A DNA stretch of 64,000 bases from Micavibrio aeruginosavorus EPB (GTDB lineage: Bacteria; Pseudomonadota; Alphaproteobacteria; Micavibrionales; Micavibrionaceae). The number at the start of each line of letters is the position of its first letter. Position 1 is the first letter of the stretch. Made by a program: the position numbers and the translations under genes. The notes beneath the pieces are model-generated. The model was not told the DNA's origin. It ran no database searches and was given only the letters and a program-made list of their open reading frames with translations. This document shows positions 37,232-46,029 of the stretch, piece after piece. The stretch covers positions 434,001 to 498,000 of the forward strand of contig NC_020812.1 of the NCBI RefSeq assembly GCF_000348745.1. Reading direction: 5' to 3'.

Positions 37232-39895
37232 ATGGATGACCTTGTCACGGAATTTATAACAGAAACTGTTGAATCGCTTTCTGCGCTGGATCTTGATCTG
37301 GTGCGATTGGAGCAGGAGCCGGAGAACAAGGATCTGCTTGGGAATATTTTTAGGCTGATGCACACGATCAAGGGGACGTGTGGCTTTATCGGCCTGCCGC
37401 GCTTGGAAAAAACGGCGCATGCGGCGGAAAACCTCCTCGATAATTTCCGCAATGAAAAAATGGACGTCAGTGAACGGGCCATGACATTGCTGTTTATGTG
37501 CATTGATCGCGTCCGGTTCTTGGTGAGCGAGGTCAGCAAGAGTGGATCGGAGCCAGATGGAAATGATTCTGATATTATTCAGGTGATTGAGGCCGAGATA
37601 GAGCAATCATTGCGCGGTGATGTGAAGAAAGACGCGATGTCTTCTGTTGTGGATCCTGTGCCTGATCCGGCGGTTTCCGTTGATGTCCCGTCGACCCAGG
37701 TTGTTGAGAAGGGTGCGGAGTATCTGCGCGTTCAGATGAACGTGCTTGAAGACTTGATCAATATGGTGTCCGAGCTTGTCCTGACGCGAAACCAGTTGTC
37801 GCAATTGATTCGTATGGAGGAAAATTCAAACCTGACGACGCCGTTTCAGCGTTTGAACAGGATTGTATCCGATCTGCAAGACAGTGTCATGAAAACACGC
37901 ATGCAGCCCATTGGCAACGCGTGGTCAAAATTGCCGCGCATCGTTCGTGATTTGTCGACGGAGATGAAAAAGAAAATCGTTCTGGAGATGGAAGGCGAGG
38001 AAACCGAGCTTGACCGCCAGGTTCTGGAGCAGATTAAAGACCCATTGACCCACATGATTCGCAATTCATGTGATCATGGCATTGAACGTCCTGCCGACAG
38101 GCTGGAGGCGGGTAAGAAGGAGCAGGGGTGCATTCGTCTGCGGGCCTATCACGAGGGTGGATTTATCGTTCTTCAGATTAGCGATGATGGAAAAGGGTTG
38201 GACCCTGTAAAAATTGCTGAAAAGGCAATTGAAAAGGGATTGGCAGAGCCGGAAAAAATCCAGTCCATGAGCGACAAGCAAATCCTCAGCTACATCATGC
38301 GGCCAGGTTTTTCCACGGCAGAGCAAATCACGAATGTGTCAGGCCGTGGCGTGGGCATGGATGTCGTGCGCGCCAATATTGAAAAAATTGGCGGGTCAAT
38401 TGACATGGAATCAACACCGGGAAAGGGGACATGCTTCACGATCCAGATCCCGCTGACGCTCGCGATTATTTCCGCGTTGATTGTCGAAATTGATTCATAT
38501 CGCTACGCGATTCCGCAGATGAACATTCAGGAATTGGTGTCTATCAATTCGACAGATTCCGATATGATTGAATATATTAATGACAAACCAGTCTTGCGCC
38601 TGCGTGATCGGATTATTCCGCTTCTGGACAGCGAAGCTTTGTTTGATTGCAAAAATGATTGCGAACATAAACCGCATAATGAAAAACTAATTTGTGTGAT
38701 CAGTGCAGGGTCCAGTTATTACGGGATCCTTGTGGATCAGATTTATGACACGGAAGAGGTTGTTATTAAATCTGTGTCATCCGTCCTCAAAAACGCGGGT
38801 ATTTTTTCTGGAAACACCATTCTGGGGGATGGGCGGGTCATTATGATTTTGGATCCCGCGGCGATTGCGCGCAAATTTAACGTCGAGAAGGCTGTCAGCC
38901 AGCTCGAGGCCGAAAATGTCATGGCAAACCAGGCACGGGAAGGCGTCAAGGAGCGAGCCTCGATGCTGGTTTTCAAGGCTGGAGATGGGGCGCTGAGGGC
39001 GGTTCCGCTGGCTCTGGTCTCCCGTATTCAGGTTTTCCCTCGCGGGGAAATTACCTGCTCGGCCGATAAAATCGTCGTGCGATACAACAATACGTTGATG
39101 CAATTGTGCTTCATCGATGCCGCGACACAAGGGTTAAACGACCACGAGGTCATGAGCCTTGTCCTGTCCGATGATATGTCGGAGGCGTCAATGGGGCTTA
39201 TTATTGACCATGTTGTTGATATTATCGAAGGCGATCTGGACCTGACCACCGCAACACTGCGTCCTGGTATTCTGGGCAGCATGATTTTGAGCGACCGAAC
39301 GGTGGATGTCATAGATATTGCCCACTTCCTATCGTTGAGCCGGTCTGATTGGTTTTCTAAAATGGCGCATCAATCATCACCTTACGCCAATTATCATATT
39401 GAACGCGTGCATGAGCAGTTGGATATGGTCGAAACAGGGCCGCACACACAGCGCCGTTCCGCAACCATTGGCGAATTAGAGCATGCCGCCATGGCGCATC
39501 GACCGGTGACGGAATATAAGGGTCAAAAAATGCGACTTCTGGTCGTTGATGACAGCCCATTTTTCCGCAGCATGCTGTACCCCATTTTAACCAGTGCCGG
39601 GTACGATGTAACACTGTCCGAAGATCCGTTACATGCCATTCGTTTGCACGATGATGGCCATATGTTCGATATTGTCCTGAGCGATATCGAGATGCCGCAT
39701 ATGGATGGATATGAATTTGTTGAAAAAATGCGGGATGATTCGTCTTGGAAAGATGTTCCTTTCATTGCCATTACATCCCACAACACCCGAGAAGACATCG
39801 AGTATGGTTATAAAAAAGGGTTCAATAAATATATCGGAAAATTTGACAAGGATGAACTGATCCGATCATTGGTCAGCATTCGAAATAACGAGTGA
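37232..39895 (+). CDS. cheA: Hybrid chemotaxis histidine kinase CheA with C-terminal receiver
   Basis: An 887-residue CheA. The HPt domain (1-105) carries the phosphorylated histidine at H44 in RLMHTIKGTCG. The dimerisation helices begin near residue 162 (LRVQMNVLEDLINMVSELVL). The ATPase domain has HMIRNSCDHGIERP, SDDGKGLDP, GRGVGMDVV and GKGTCF. A CheW-like P5 domain spans about 405-535, and a second CheW-like segment lies at about 560-730. The receiver domain (767-885) has D818 in VLSDIEMPHMDGYEF and Lys in the KYIGKFDKDE tail. There is no obvious CheY/CheB-binding P2 domain. It is the first gene of cheA-cheW-cheB-cheR. Confidence 0.96.
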   Translation: MDDLVTEFITETVESLSALDLDLVRLEQEPENKDLLGNIFRLMHTIKGTCGFIGLPRLEKTAHAAENLLDNFRNEKMDVSERAMTLLFMCIDRVRFLVSEVSKSGSEPDGNDSDIIQVIEAEIEQSLRGDVKKDAMSSVVDPVPDPAVSVDVPSTQVVEKGAEYLRVQMNVLEDLINMVSELVLTRNQLSQLIRMEENSNLTTPFQRLNRIVSDLQDSVMKTRMQPIGNAWSKLPRIVRDLSTEMKKKIVLEMEGEETELDRQVLEQIKDPLTHMIRNSCDHGIERPADRLEAGKKEQGCIRLRAYHEGGFIVLQISDDGKGLDPVKIAEKAIEKGLAEPEKIQSMSDKQILSYIMRPGFSTAEQITNVSGRGVGMDVVRANIEKIGGSIDMESTPGKGTCFTIQIPLTLAIISALIVEIDSYRYAIPQMNIQELVSINSTDSDMIEYINDKPVLRLRDRIIPLLDSEALFDCKNDCEHKPHNEKLICVISAGSSYYGILVDQIYDTEEVVIKSVSSVLKNAGIFSGNTILGDGRVIMILDPAAIARKFNVEKAVSQLEAENVMANQAREGVKERASMLVFKAGDGALRAVPLALVSRIQVFPRGEITCSADKIVVRYNNTLMQLCFIDAATQGLNDHEVMSLVLSDDMSEASMGLIIDHVVDIIEGDLDLTTATLRPGILGSMILSDRTVDVIDIAHFLSLSRSDWFSKMAHQSSPYANYHIERVHEQLDMVETGPHTQRRSATIGELEHAAMAHRPVTEYKGQKMRLLVVDDSPFFRSMLYPILTSAGYDVTLSEDPLHAIRLHDDGHMFDIVLSDIEMPHMDGYEFVEKMRDDSSWKDVPFIAITSHNTREDIEYGYKKGFNKYIGKFDKDELIRSLVSIRNNE

Positions 39896-39917
39896 TCTAT
39901 CGTAGTGATCTATTACC

Positions 39918-40412
39918 ATGGGGGTATCTATGGGGAATGCAAAACCAAATATCGTCGCCGATACATTCAAAATTCTGATTTTGAATATCGGGAATCATTA
40001 TTTCGGGGCACCGATTGAGAATATTCAGGATGTCATCCAACGTAATCCGACCACGCCCGTTCCTTTAACGCCGCCCAACATTATCGGCCTTTTGAATTTA
40101 CGCGGACATATTGTGACCGAAATTGACGTGGCTTATACGCTGGGGGTCCATAACCGGGATTGGTTGGCGGGCAACAACGGATATTCCATCGTGATCAATC
40201 GCGGTGGCGAGATGTATAGCCTGGTGTTCGAGGGGATCGGTGACGTTGTCGATGTCATGGAATCCAGTATTGAAAAATTACCAGACACCATCAATCGCAA
40301 GTGGTTTTCTATCTCGCGCGGGGTTTGTCGCATGGGGGATAAGCTTGTTGTCCTTCTCGACTTCAACCTGATGATTGATCACTTAACGCCCGAGCCGGCC
40401 AATATGGTGTAA
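39918..40412 (+). CDS. cheW: Chemotaxis adaptor CheW
   Basis: A 164-residue single CheW domain that links the receptor and CheA. It shows FGAPIENIQDVIQ, TPPNIIGLLNLRGHIVTEID (with the receptor-contacting NLRG) and a C-terminal KLVVLLDFNLM. The family length is normal. An N-terminal extension of about 15 residues precedes the domain. An ATG at 39930 (MGNAKPN) is an alternative to the one used. It starts 22 bases after cheA and is followed by cheB 6 bases later. Confidence 0.95.
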   Translation: MGVSMGNAKPNIVADTFKILILNIGNHYFGAPIENIQDVIQRNPTTPVPLTPPNIIGLLNLRGHIVTEIDVAYTLGVHNRDWLAGNNGYSIVINRGGEMYSLVFEGIGDVVDVMESSIEKLPDTINRKWFSISRGVCRMGDKLVVLLDFNLMIDHLTPEPANMV

Positions 40413-40418
40413 CCCGCT

Positions 40419-41549
40419 ATGGATGTCTCCCCTGTTCGTGTCATGCTGGTCGACGATTCCGTCGTGGTGCGTGGATTGTTGCGTAATATTATTGAAAAGC
40501 ACGACGATCTGGATATCGTCGCGGCGGCAGCGGATGGCCAGACCGCTTTGCGGGATTATCGCGCCCATCGGCCTGATATCGTTCTTATGGATGTTGAGAT
40601 GCCACATATGGATGGCCTCAGCGCCCTGCGCGAAATTCTGGTCCATGATCCGGAAGCGCGGGTGATTATGTGCTCCAGCCTGACCCAGGCTGGCGCGGAG
40701 ACAACGTATCAAGCCCTGCACATCGGGGCCGTTGATTGTCTGGCCAAGCCATCATCAAAATCGATTGATCGGGGTTTGACGTTCGAACAGGAATTGTTGC
40801 TGAAATTGCGGACATTGGGACGCCATGGCGGGGCGAAAAGGGCGCCATCATCCCCCCCTGTTTCGAAAGCGCCCCCGGTTCTTCATCAGCATAAATTTGG
40901 TGGTGACGTGGTTTTGCGCCGGATGCCCGACCATTTGCCGCCCAATTTCCCATTGGCATTGGCCATTGGCGCATCAACGGGCGGGCCCAAGGCTCTGGTC
41001 GAATTTTTGACCGGTGTTGATAAAAATATGATGCTGCCCATTTTCATTACGCAACATATCCCCCCGGGCTTTTCCCGTTTCTTGGCGGAGAATATTGAGC
41101 GTAAAACCGGTTTTCCCGCGCATGAGGCAGAGGAGGGTATGCTGGTATCCCCTGGCCATGTCTACATTGCGCCGGGACAAAAGCATATGGGCGTGCATAA
41201 GGGAATCCCAAAACGCATCGCCTTAACCGATGGGCCGCCGGTCAATTTTTGCAAACCATCGGTGGATGTCATGCTGGATTCACTGGAACATGCCTATGGC
41301 GGGCATTTGCTGACCGTCATTTTGACGGGCATGGGGGCCGATGGCCATATGTCCAGCCGACGTATGGTTGTGGATGGCACGCATAATATCCTGATTGCGC
41401 AGGACGAGGAAACGTCCGTCGTCTGGGGCATGCCCGGGGCGGTGGCAAAAGATGGAATTTGTCATGCTGTTTTACCGCTGTCGCGTATTGGGGCGGCAGT
41501 AAACAAGTTGGTACGCCGTGAATCCATAGGGGATCATCATGCAAATTGA
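40419..41549 (+). CDS. cheB: Protein-glutamate methylesterase CheB
   Basis: A 376-residue response regulator that removes methyl groups from receptor glutamates. The receiver domain has D12/D13 and the phosphoacceptor D58 in IVLMDVEMPHMDG. After a linker of about 40 residues (rich in Ser, Pro and Lys) comes the esterase with the catalytic serine in AIGASTGGPKAL near residue 185, histidine in ITQHIPPGF and aspartate in LTGMGADGHMSSRRM. Its end overlaps cheR by 11 bases. Confidence 0.96.
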   Translation: MDVSPVRVMLVDDSVVVRGLLRNIIEKHDDLDIVAAAADGQTALRDYRAHRPDIVLMDVEMPHMDGLSALREILVHDPEARVIMCSSLTQAGAETTYQALHIGAVDCLAKPSSKSIDRGLTFEQELLLKLRTLGRHGGAKRAPSSPPVSKAPPVLHQHKFGGDVVLRRMPDHLPPNFPLALAIGASTGGPKALVEFLTGVDKNMMLPIFITQHIPPGFSRFLAENIERKTGFPAHEAEEGMLVSPGHVYIAPGQKHMGVHKGIPKRIALTDGPPVNFCKPSVDVMLDSLEHAYGGHLLTVILTGMGADGHMSSRRMVVDGTHNILIAQDEETSVVWGMPGAVAKDGICHAVLPLSRIGAAVNKLVRRESIGDHHAN

Positions 41550-42354
41550 TGATATTGAATTTCATTTCTTCCGTAATTTCCTGAAGGAATCGTCCGGCTA
41601 TCATTTGACGGATGATAAGCGCTATCTGCTGGAATCCCGGTTGGAAGATGTCTTGCGCAGTTGGAAGCTCAACGACCATCGCGCGATTATTTCGAGTATT
41701 CGTAATGATCAATCGTCTAAAATGGCCACAGATGTGATCGAGGCGATGACGATCAATGAAACATTCTTCTTTCGCGATCAAATCCCGTTTGATGTCTTCG
41801 AAAACCAGCTTCTGGATCGGTTGGCGGAATCCGCCGTGGCCAATCGTGTGCGCATATGGTCGGCGGCGTGCTCAACCGGGCAAGAACCCTATTCCGTGGC
41901 CATGATCGCAACGGAAAAACGATCAGTTTATCCCAAACTTCTGTGCGATGTTGTGGGCACCGATATCAACAGCCGCGTTCTGTCGCGCGCCCGCCAAGGC
42001 CTGTTTTCGGATATTGAGGTGCATCGCGGGCTGCCCGATCACTATCGCAATAAATATTTTACGCGCGATGGATCGAACTGGAAAATCAATGATGATATTC
42101 GGACGCTGGTGCATTTCCGGCAAATGAACCTCAAAGGGGATTATGATGTCGAAGGGCCGTTTGATTTTGTTCTGTTGCGGAATGTCCTGATTTATTTTGA
42201 TACGGCGTTAAAGGAAAGCATCCTGCGCCGTATTGCCGATCGCATGCGCCCCGGCGGGTATTTATTGCTGGGGGCGGCAGAGGGGATTTATGACCTGAAC
42301 CATCATTTCCAGCGTTGTCCCGATATCAAAGGACTGTATGAATATCGCGGATGA
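41539..42354 (+). CDS. cheR: Chemotaxis protein methyltransferase CheR
   Basis: A 271-residue S-adenosylmethionine-dependent enzyme that methylates receptor glutamates. The helical N-terminal domain (residues 1-75) is followed by the methyltransferase fold with RIWSAACSTGQEPYSVAM for SAM binding, VVGTDINSRVL, and the LLRNVLIYFD motif. No TPR is attached. It is the last gene of the che operon and ends 4 bases before a strong terminator. There is no cheD in sight. Confidence 0.96.
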   Translation: MQIDDIEFHFFRNFLKESSGYHLTDDKRYLLESRLEDVLRSWKLNDHRAIISSIRNDQSSKMATDVIEAMTINETFFFRDQIPFDVFENQLLDRLAESAVANRVRIWSAACSTGQEPYSVAMIATEKRSVYPKLLCDVVGTDINSRVLSRARQGLFSDIEVHRGLPDHYRNKYFTRDGSNWKINDDIRTLVHFRQMNLKGDYDVEGPFDFVLLRNVLIYFDTALKESILRRIADRMRPGGYLLLGAAEGIYDLNHHFQRCPDIKGLYEYRG

Positions 42355-42357
42355 AAA

Positions 42358-42385
42358 AAGCCCCCGGATTTCGGGGGCTTTTTTT
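42358..42385. terminator. Bidirectional intrinsic terminator
   Basis: AAGCCCCC at 42358-42365 and GGGGGCTT at 42373-42380 form the stem, with A-run on the left and seven T residues on the right. It ends cheR on the plus strand and the homospermidine synthase gene on the minus strand. Confidence 0.92.
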
Positions 42386-42390
42386 AAATC

Positions 42391-43821
42391 TTAGTGAACC
42401 AGGATATTGCGGAACTGCCACGGATCGGATGTGTCGATATCCTCCGGGAACAGGCCGGGGCGGTTATCCAACGGGGTCCAGTCGGTATAATGCCCTTCCA
42501 CCGTGCCCAGATACGGGCTCTGAACCTCCAGACAGCGGCGATGGTCCATTTCTTCTGTTTCGACGATGCCGGCCATCGGGTTTTCCAGCGCCCAGACCAT
42601 GCCGGCGATAATCGCCGATGTAACCTGCAAGGCGGTGGCGTTTTGGTACGGGGCCAGCGCGCGGGTTTCCTCAATGGTCAGCCGTGACCCATACCAATAG
42701 GCATTTTTGGCATGCCCGAACAGCAAGACGCCCAGCTCGTCCCGGCCATCGACAATTTCGGATTCGCCCAGAATATGCATCCGCGGCTGCATTTTTCCGT
42801 CCCGGCCGAACAATTCATGCCACGACAAAATGGCGTTGTTGCACGGGTGATAGGCGTAATGGCATGTCGGGCGATATTCGGGTTTTGGCCCGGACCCAAC
42901 GGTGAAATAGTCGGATATTGAAATCGCTTCGTTATGCGTTACCAAAAACCCGAATTGTGCGCCCGGGGTTGGGCACCATGTGCGGACGCGGGTCGCGGCG
43001 CCGGGTTGGTTCAGGTAAATCGCGGCCTGGCACCCAAACGAATGGGTGGAGGCATTGGGCGGCATCCAGTTTTCATGCGTACCCCATCCCAATTCTGCCG
43101 GTTGGTATCCTTCGGATACGAAGCCTTCCACCGACCAGGTGTTGACGAAGACGTTCATTTCCTTTGGCATCCGGGCGCGCTGGGTATCGCGTTCGGCGAT
43201 GTGCACGCCTTTGATGCCCAATGTTTGCATCAATCGGGCCCAGTCTTCGCGTGTTTTTGGTTCGGTGAACGGGGTGTTGGTGTCGCGGGCGATGTTTAAC
43301 ACGGCCTGTTTGACAAACCACGATACCATGCCGGGGTTCGCACCACAGCAGGACACGGCGGTACGGGTGCCGCGCGCCAGAGCCTTTTCCTCGATGATAT
43401 CATCGCGCAAATCATAATTTGTGCGGTCGCCGGGGTGGGCGTTTTTGTTATCGTAATATCCGGCCCAGGGTTCAGCCACGGTGTCGATGTAGTGGCAATC
43501 CAGTTCACGGCACAGGCGCATGATATCGCGTGATGACGTATCGACCGATACGTTGACGCAAAAACCAACGCCCTCACCATTGCGCAGCAACGGCGTCAGG
43601 ATATCGCGGTAATTTTCGGGGGACAGTTCAGCGTGGATGAAGCGAATACCCAGCCCCTCAACCACGGGGCGGTAAATATCTTCCGGATCGATAATGACGA
43701 AACGCTCCCGGTCAAATTTGAAATGTCGCTCTAGCAAGGGGACCATGCCGCGCCCGATAGAGCCAAATCCAATCATCACCACGGGCCCGTTTATCGTCCC
43801 GTGTACCGGCCAGTTTGCCAT
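42391..43821 (-). CDS. hss: Homospermidine synthase
   Basis: Forms sym-homospermidine from two putrescines, or from putrescine and spermidine, using NAD+, in the cytoplasm. The ATG at 43821 gives MANWPVHGTINGPVVMIGFG and 476 residues, a usual family length. Family marks are GFGSIGRGMVPLLERH for NAD binding, YIDTVAEPWAGYY, SCCGANPGMVSWFVKQA and YGSRLTIEETRALAPYQNAT. Homospermidine replaces spermidine in many alphaproteobacteria. An in-frame ATG at 43854 would add 11 residues. It is monocistronic. Confidence 0.95.
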   Translation of the reverse strand: MANWPVHGTINGPVVMIGFGSIGRGMVPLLERHFKFDRERFVIIDPEDIYRPVVEGLGIRFIHAELSPENYRDILTPLLRNGEGVGFCVNVSVDTSSRDIMRLCRELDCHYIDTVAEPWAGYYDNKNAHPGDRTNYDLRDDIIEEKALARGTRTAVSCCGANPGMVSWFVKQAVLNIARDTNTPFTEPKTREDWARLMQTLGIKGVHIAERDTQRARMPKEMNVFVNTWSVEGFVSEGYQPAELGWGTHENWMPPNASTHSFGCQAAIYLNQPGAATRVRTWCPTPGAQFGFLVTHNEAISISDYFTVGSGPKPEYRPTCHYAYHPCNNAILSWHELFGRDGKMQPRMHILGESEIVDGRDELGVLLFGHAKNAYWYGSRLTIEETRALAPYQNATALQVTSAIIAGMVWALENPMAGIVETEEMDHRRCLEVQSPYLGTVEGHYTDWTPLDNRPGLFPEDIDTSDPWQFRNILVH

Positions 43822-43942
43822 TCTCGATTTTTTCCACTTCTGGTCAGAGGTCAATATTATTGACCAGATAGCGGCAAATGATCCCGGAAAGCAAGGGGAT
43901 TATGATTGTCGTAAAACGCCAGTATGGTGGGCGATGACGGTG

Positions 43943-44641
43943 TTACTGGCCACCGCAGACAAAGCGGATCTGGCGACCGTTGGTCACCACGGGTTTGCAT
44001 TGTTGCTTGGGCGCGTTTTCCGGTGTTGTCGGTGGCGTGGCTTGTGTTTTGGCGACGTCCTGCTCGGCGCGGCTGGTGGTCTGTTCTTGGGCCTGGATCA
44101 TGGCGCGGCGATCGTCGTCGTTCAGTGTCAGGGCAACCTTCGGGTCAATCCCACGCTCCTGCAACAGGCTGTTGACGGTGGCGCGGTCGTCTTCGTTCAT
44201 TTTTGCGTAGAGCTGCACGCCCGTATAGCGGCTGACATCCGGTGAGGCCAGCAGTGTGGCCACTGTTTCCGGCTCGATGCGCAAGGCGCCTTTTTGGCCC
44301 AGACGCGCTTCCAACTGGGCGCGTGCGCCCGGCAGTTGATCGAGATAGAGCAGAAAACCAAGCGCGTTGCCGACCGGGTCGTTTTTCTTGCGCAACAGGG
44401 TCTCCGCGAATTCCGCGTTTGCGCAATCCTTGTCCCATTTGCTTTGTCCGACACCGTAGAAGCCAATGCCGTTATAATCCGTGCCCATGCAGGTTTCGGT
44501 GTTCAATCCCGGTGTGGCGCATCCGCTCAAAATCGCCGCGGCCAGTCCCAGTGTCGATAACGCCCCTGCACGGCGCAGGTTTGCGTTTTCAAACACAGAG
44601 CGCAGGGGAGCGTTGTCGTTGGTTGCGGTTTTTACGGTCAT
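43943..44641 (-). CDS. Putative lipoprotein of unknown function
   Basis: A 232-residue protein with a twenty-residue polar start, a basic pair (LRRAG) and a hydrophobic stretch ending in the lipobox LSGC at about residues 38-41. It should therefore be lipid-anchored in the envelope. The mature part has several Cys, for example in ETCMGTDYNG and DKDCANAEFAE, a helical middle, and a C-terminal CKPVV...RFVCGG where two cysteines may pair. No family is recognised. It is next to two other envelope proteins that appear lineage-specific. Confidence 0.78.
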   Translation of the reverse strand: MTVKTATNDNAPLRSVFENANLRRAGALSTLGLAAAILSGCATPGLNTETCMGTDYNGIGFYGVGQSKWDKDCANAEFAETLLRKKNDPVGNALGFLLYLDQLPGARAQLEARLGQKGALRIEPETVATLLASPDVSRYTGVQLYAKMNEDDRATVNSLLQERGIDPKVALTLNDDDRRAMIQAQEQTTSRAEQDVAKTQATPPTTPENAPKQQCKPVVTNGRQIRFVCGGQ

Positions 44642-44751
44642 TGCTACACACCCTTTTTTGGTTTTTTAAGGTCGCAAATAATTACCATAATATAAATTCA
44701 TCCGTCAATAAAAACCGACGGAAATTTATTAATTTATTGAAATATAATGAA

Positions 44752-44780
44752 AAAGCGCCCGGCTTGGGGCCGGGCGCTTT
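44752..44780 (-). terminator. Intrinsic terminator after the Asn/Gly-rich gene
   Basis: AAAGCGCCCGGC pairs with GCCGGGCGCTT over a 5-base loop, followed on the minus strand by TTTTTCATT. It is placed 30 bases after the stop at 44808. Confidence 0.85.
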
Positions 44781-44807
44781 CCTGCACAATTCTTGGTTTT
44801 TAGCCGC

Positions 44808-45737
44808 TTACGGGCGGGAGCACGGGCTCACATAGCGTTTCGTGGTCGTGGAACCGCCGCTTTTCTCGGTTACGTTCACGGTCACTTTACCGCCGCAGCC
44901 AACTTGCTGCTGAACAACCGGTTGGGCCACAACTTGCTGAACCGGAGCCGGAGCAGCGGAGTTGTCGAAGCTGACGCCGATACCCAGCAACTGGTTCCAG
45001 TTTTCGGAACGAACGCTAACCGGTTGGCCGTTTACGGCTTTCTGTTGAACGTTTTCGCGGATGGCTTGAACGGCTTGGGCGACTTTTTCGTCGGCCTGGG
45101 CGCGTTCCTGCACTGCGATGGCGCGCAGCATCGGGTCACCGCTTTCGATGTAGGCTTTGCGCTCTTCATGCGCCAGGCAGTCTTTGTCCGAGCTGTTGGC
45201 TTCGGAAGAACCCAGGCTGATACCGCCGCCGATCACTTGGATCGCGCCGACTTTGGTTTTCACGTTCGCGCATTTGGACGTTGCAACCGTGCTCAAAGAC
45301 GGGGCGATGGCAGAAGCCGCAGCCACTTCGTTTTTGAAGCTGACGTTGTTGTCGCCGCCGACAGCATTGGCGTTGGATGCGGATTGGCCACCTTGACCAC
45401 CCTCACCACCTTGGCCGCCTTGACCACCGTTTGCAGTGGCGTTACCGCCATTTGCCGTAGCGTTGCCGCCCGTTGCATTAGCGTTGGAGTTGGAACCCGA
45501 TACGGCACCTGCAACGGCACCAGCGTTTGCGCTGGAGTTGTTGTTGTTCACATTGGTGTTGTGATTTGCGTTGGTGTTCGTGTTGTTGTTTTGGTTCGTG
45601 TTGGTGTTTGTCACGTTGCTCGTCGGGGTGGACGGCTGCTCCGGATATTCCGGGTAGTAGGTTGCGGAAGCCGGCGCGGCGAAAGCGGCGCTCAGGGCCA
45701 GGGCAGCAGCGGTCAGTTTCAGTGTCTTGAAGCTCAT
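44808..45737 (-). CDS. Secreted Asn/Thr- and Gly-rich low-complexity protein
   Basis: A 309-residue protein with a clear signal peptide (LKLTAAALALSAAFAAPASA, cut near residue 25). The mature N-terminus is low-complexity: an Asn/Thr/Gln-rich run to about residue 70, then Ser/Asn/Ala, two copies of GGNATANGG and a GQGGQGGEGGQGG run. A folded part starts near residue 135 (NNVSFKNEVAAASAIAPS), with Cys in SKCANVK and DKDCLAHEE and a helical stretch AQAVQAIRENVQQ. It ends in a short beta region with Cys in VGCGGKV and SPCSRP. Asn-rich runs in secreted proteins suggest a surface or matrix role. No known family. Confidence 0.82.
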   Translation of the reverse strand: MSFKTLKLTAAALALSAAFAAPASATYYPEYPEQPSTPTSNVTNTNTNQNNNTNTNANHNTNVNNNNSSANAGAVAGAVSGSNSNANATGGNATANGGNATANGGQGGQGGEGGQGGQSASNANAVGGDNNVSFKNEVAAASAIAPSLSTVATSKCANVKTKVGAIQVIGGGISLGSSEANSSDKDCLAHEERKAYIESGDPMLRAIAVQERAQADEKVAQAVQAIRENVQQKAVNGQPVSVRSENWNQLLGIGVSFDNSAAPAPVQQVVAQPVVQQQVGCGGKVTVNVTEKSGGSTTTKRYVSPCSRP

Positions 45738-46029
45738 ATTTTTTCACCTTCTATTGTCATGCGGTACACGATAACGGGGACCGCCTTTTGGGTTACGGGA
45801 CTAAAAGTCGCGCCCTTGATATTCCATAATTGAACTTTATGTCAAGAAAATAATCACGCCTTAAGGATGTTCTTTTTGCAGGGCAGCCATCTCACGAAAA
45901 GTTTGCATAATTCGCCGCTCTTATGTATAGACCTTCGGAACATTGTAAAAAGAGGCCGCAAAAAGCCGTAAAGCCGGGGCCCATAAAAAGCAAAAGTTTG
46001 TAATAGAGAGATCAAAAGGACATTCACCA

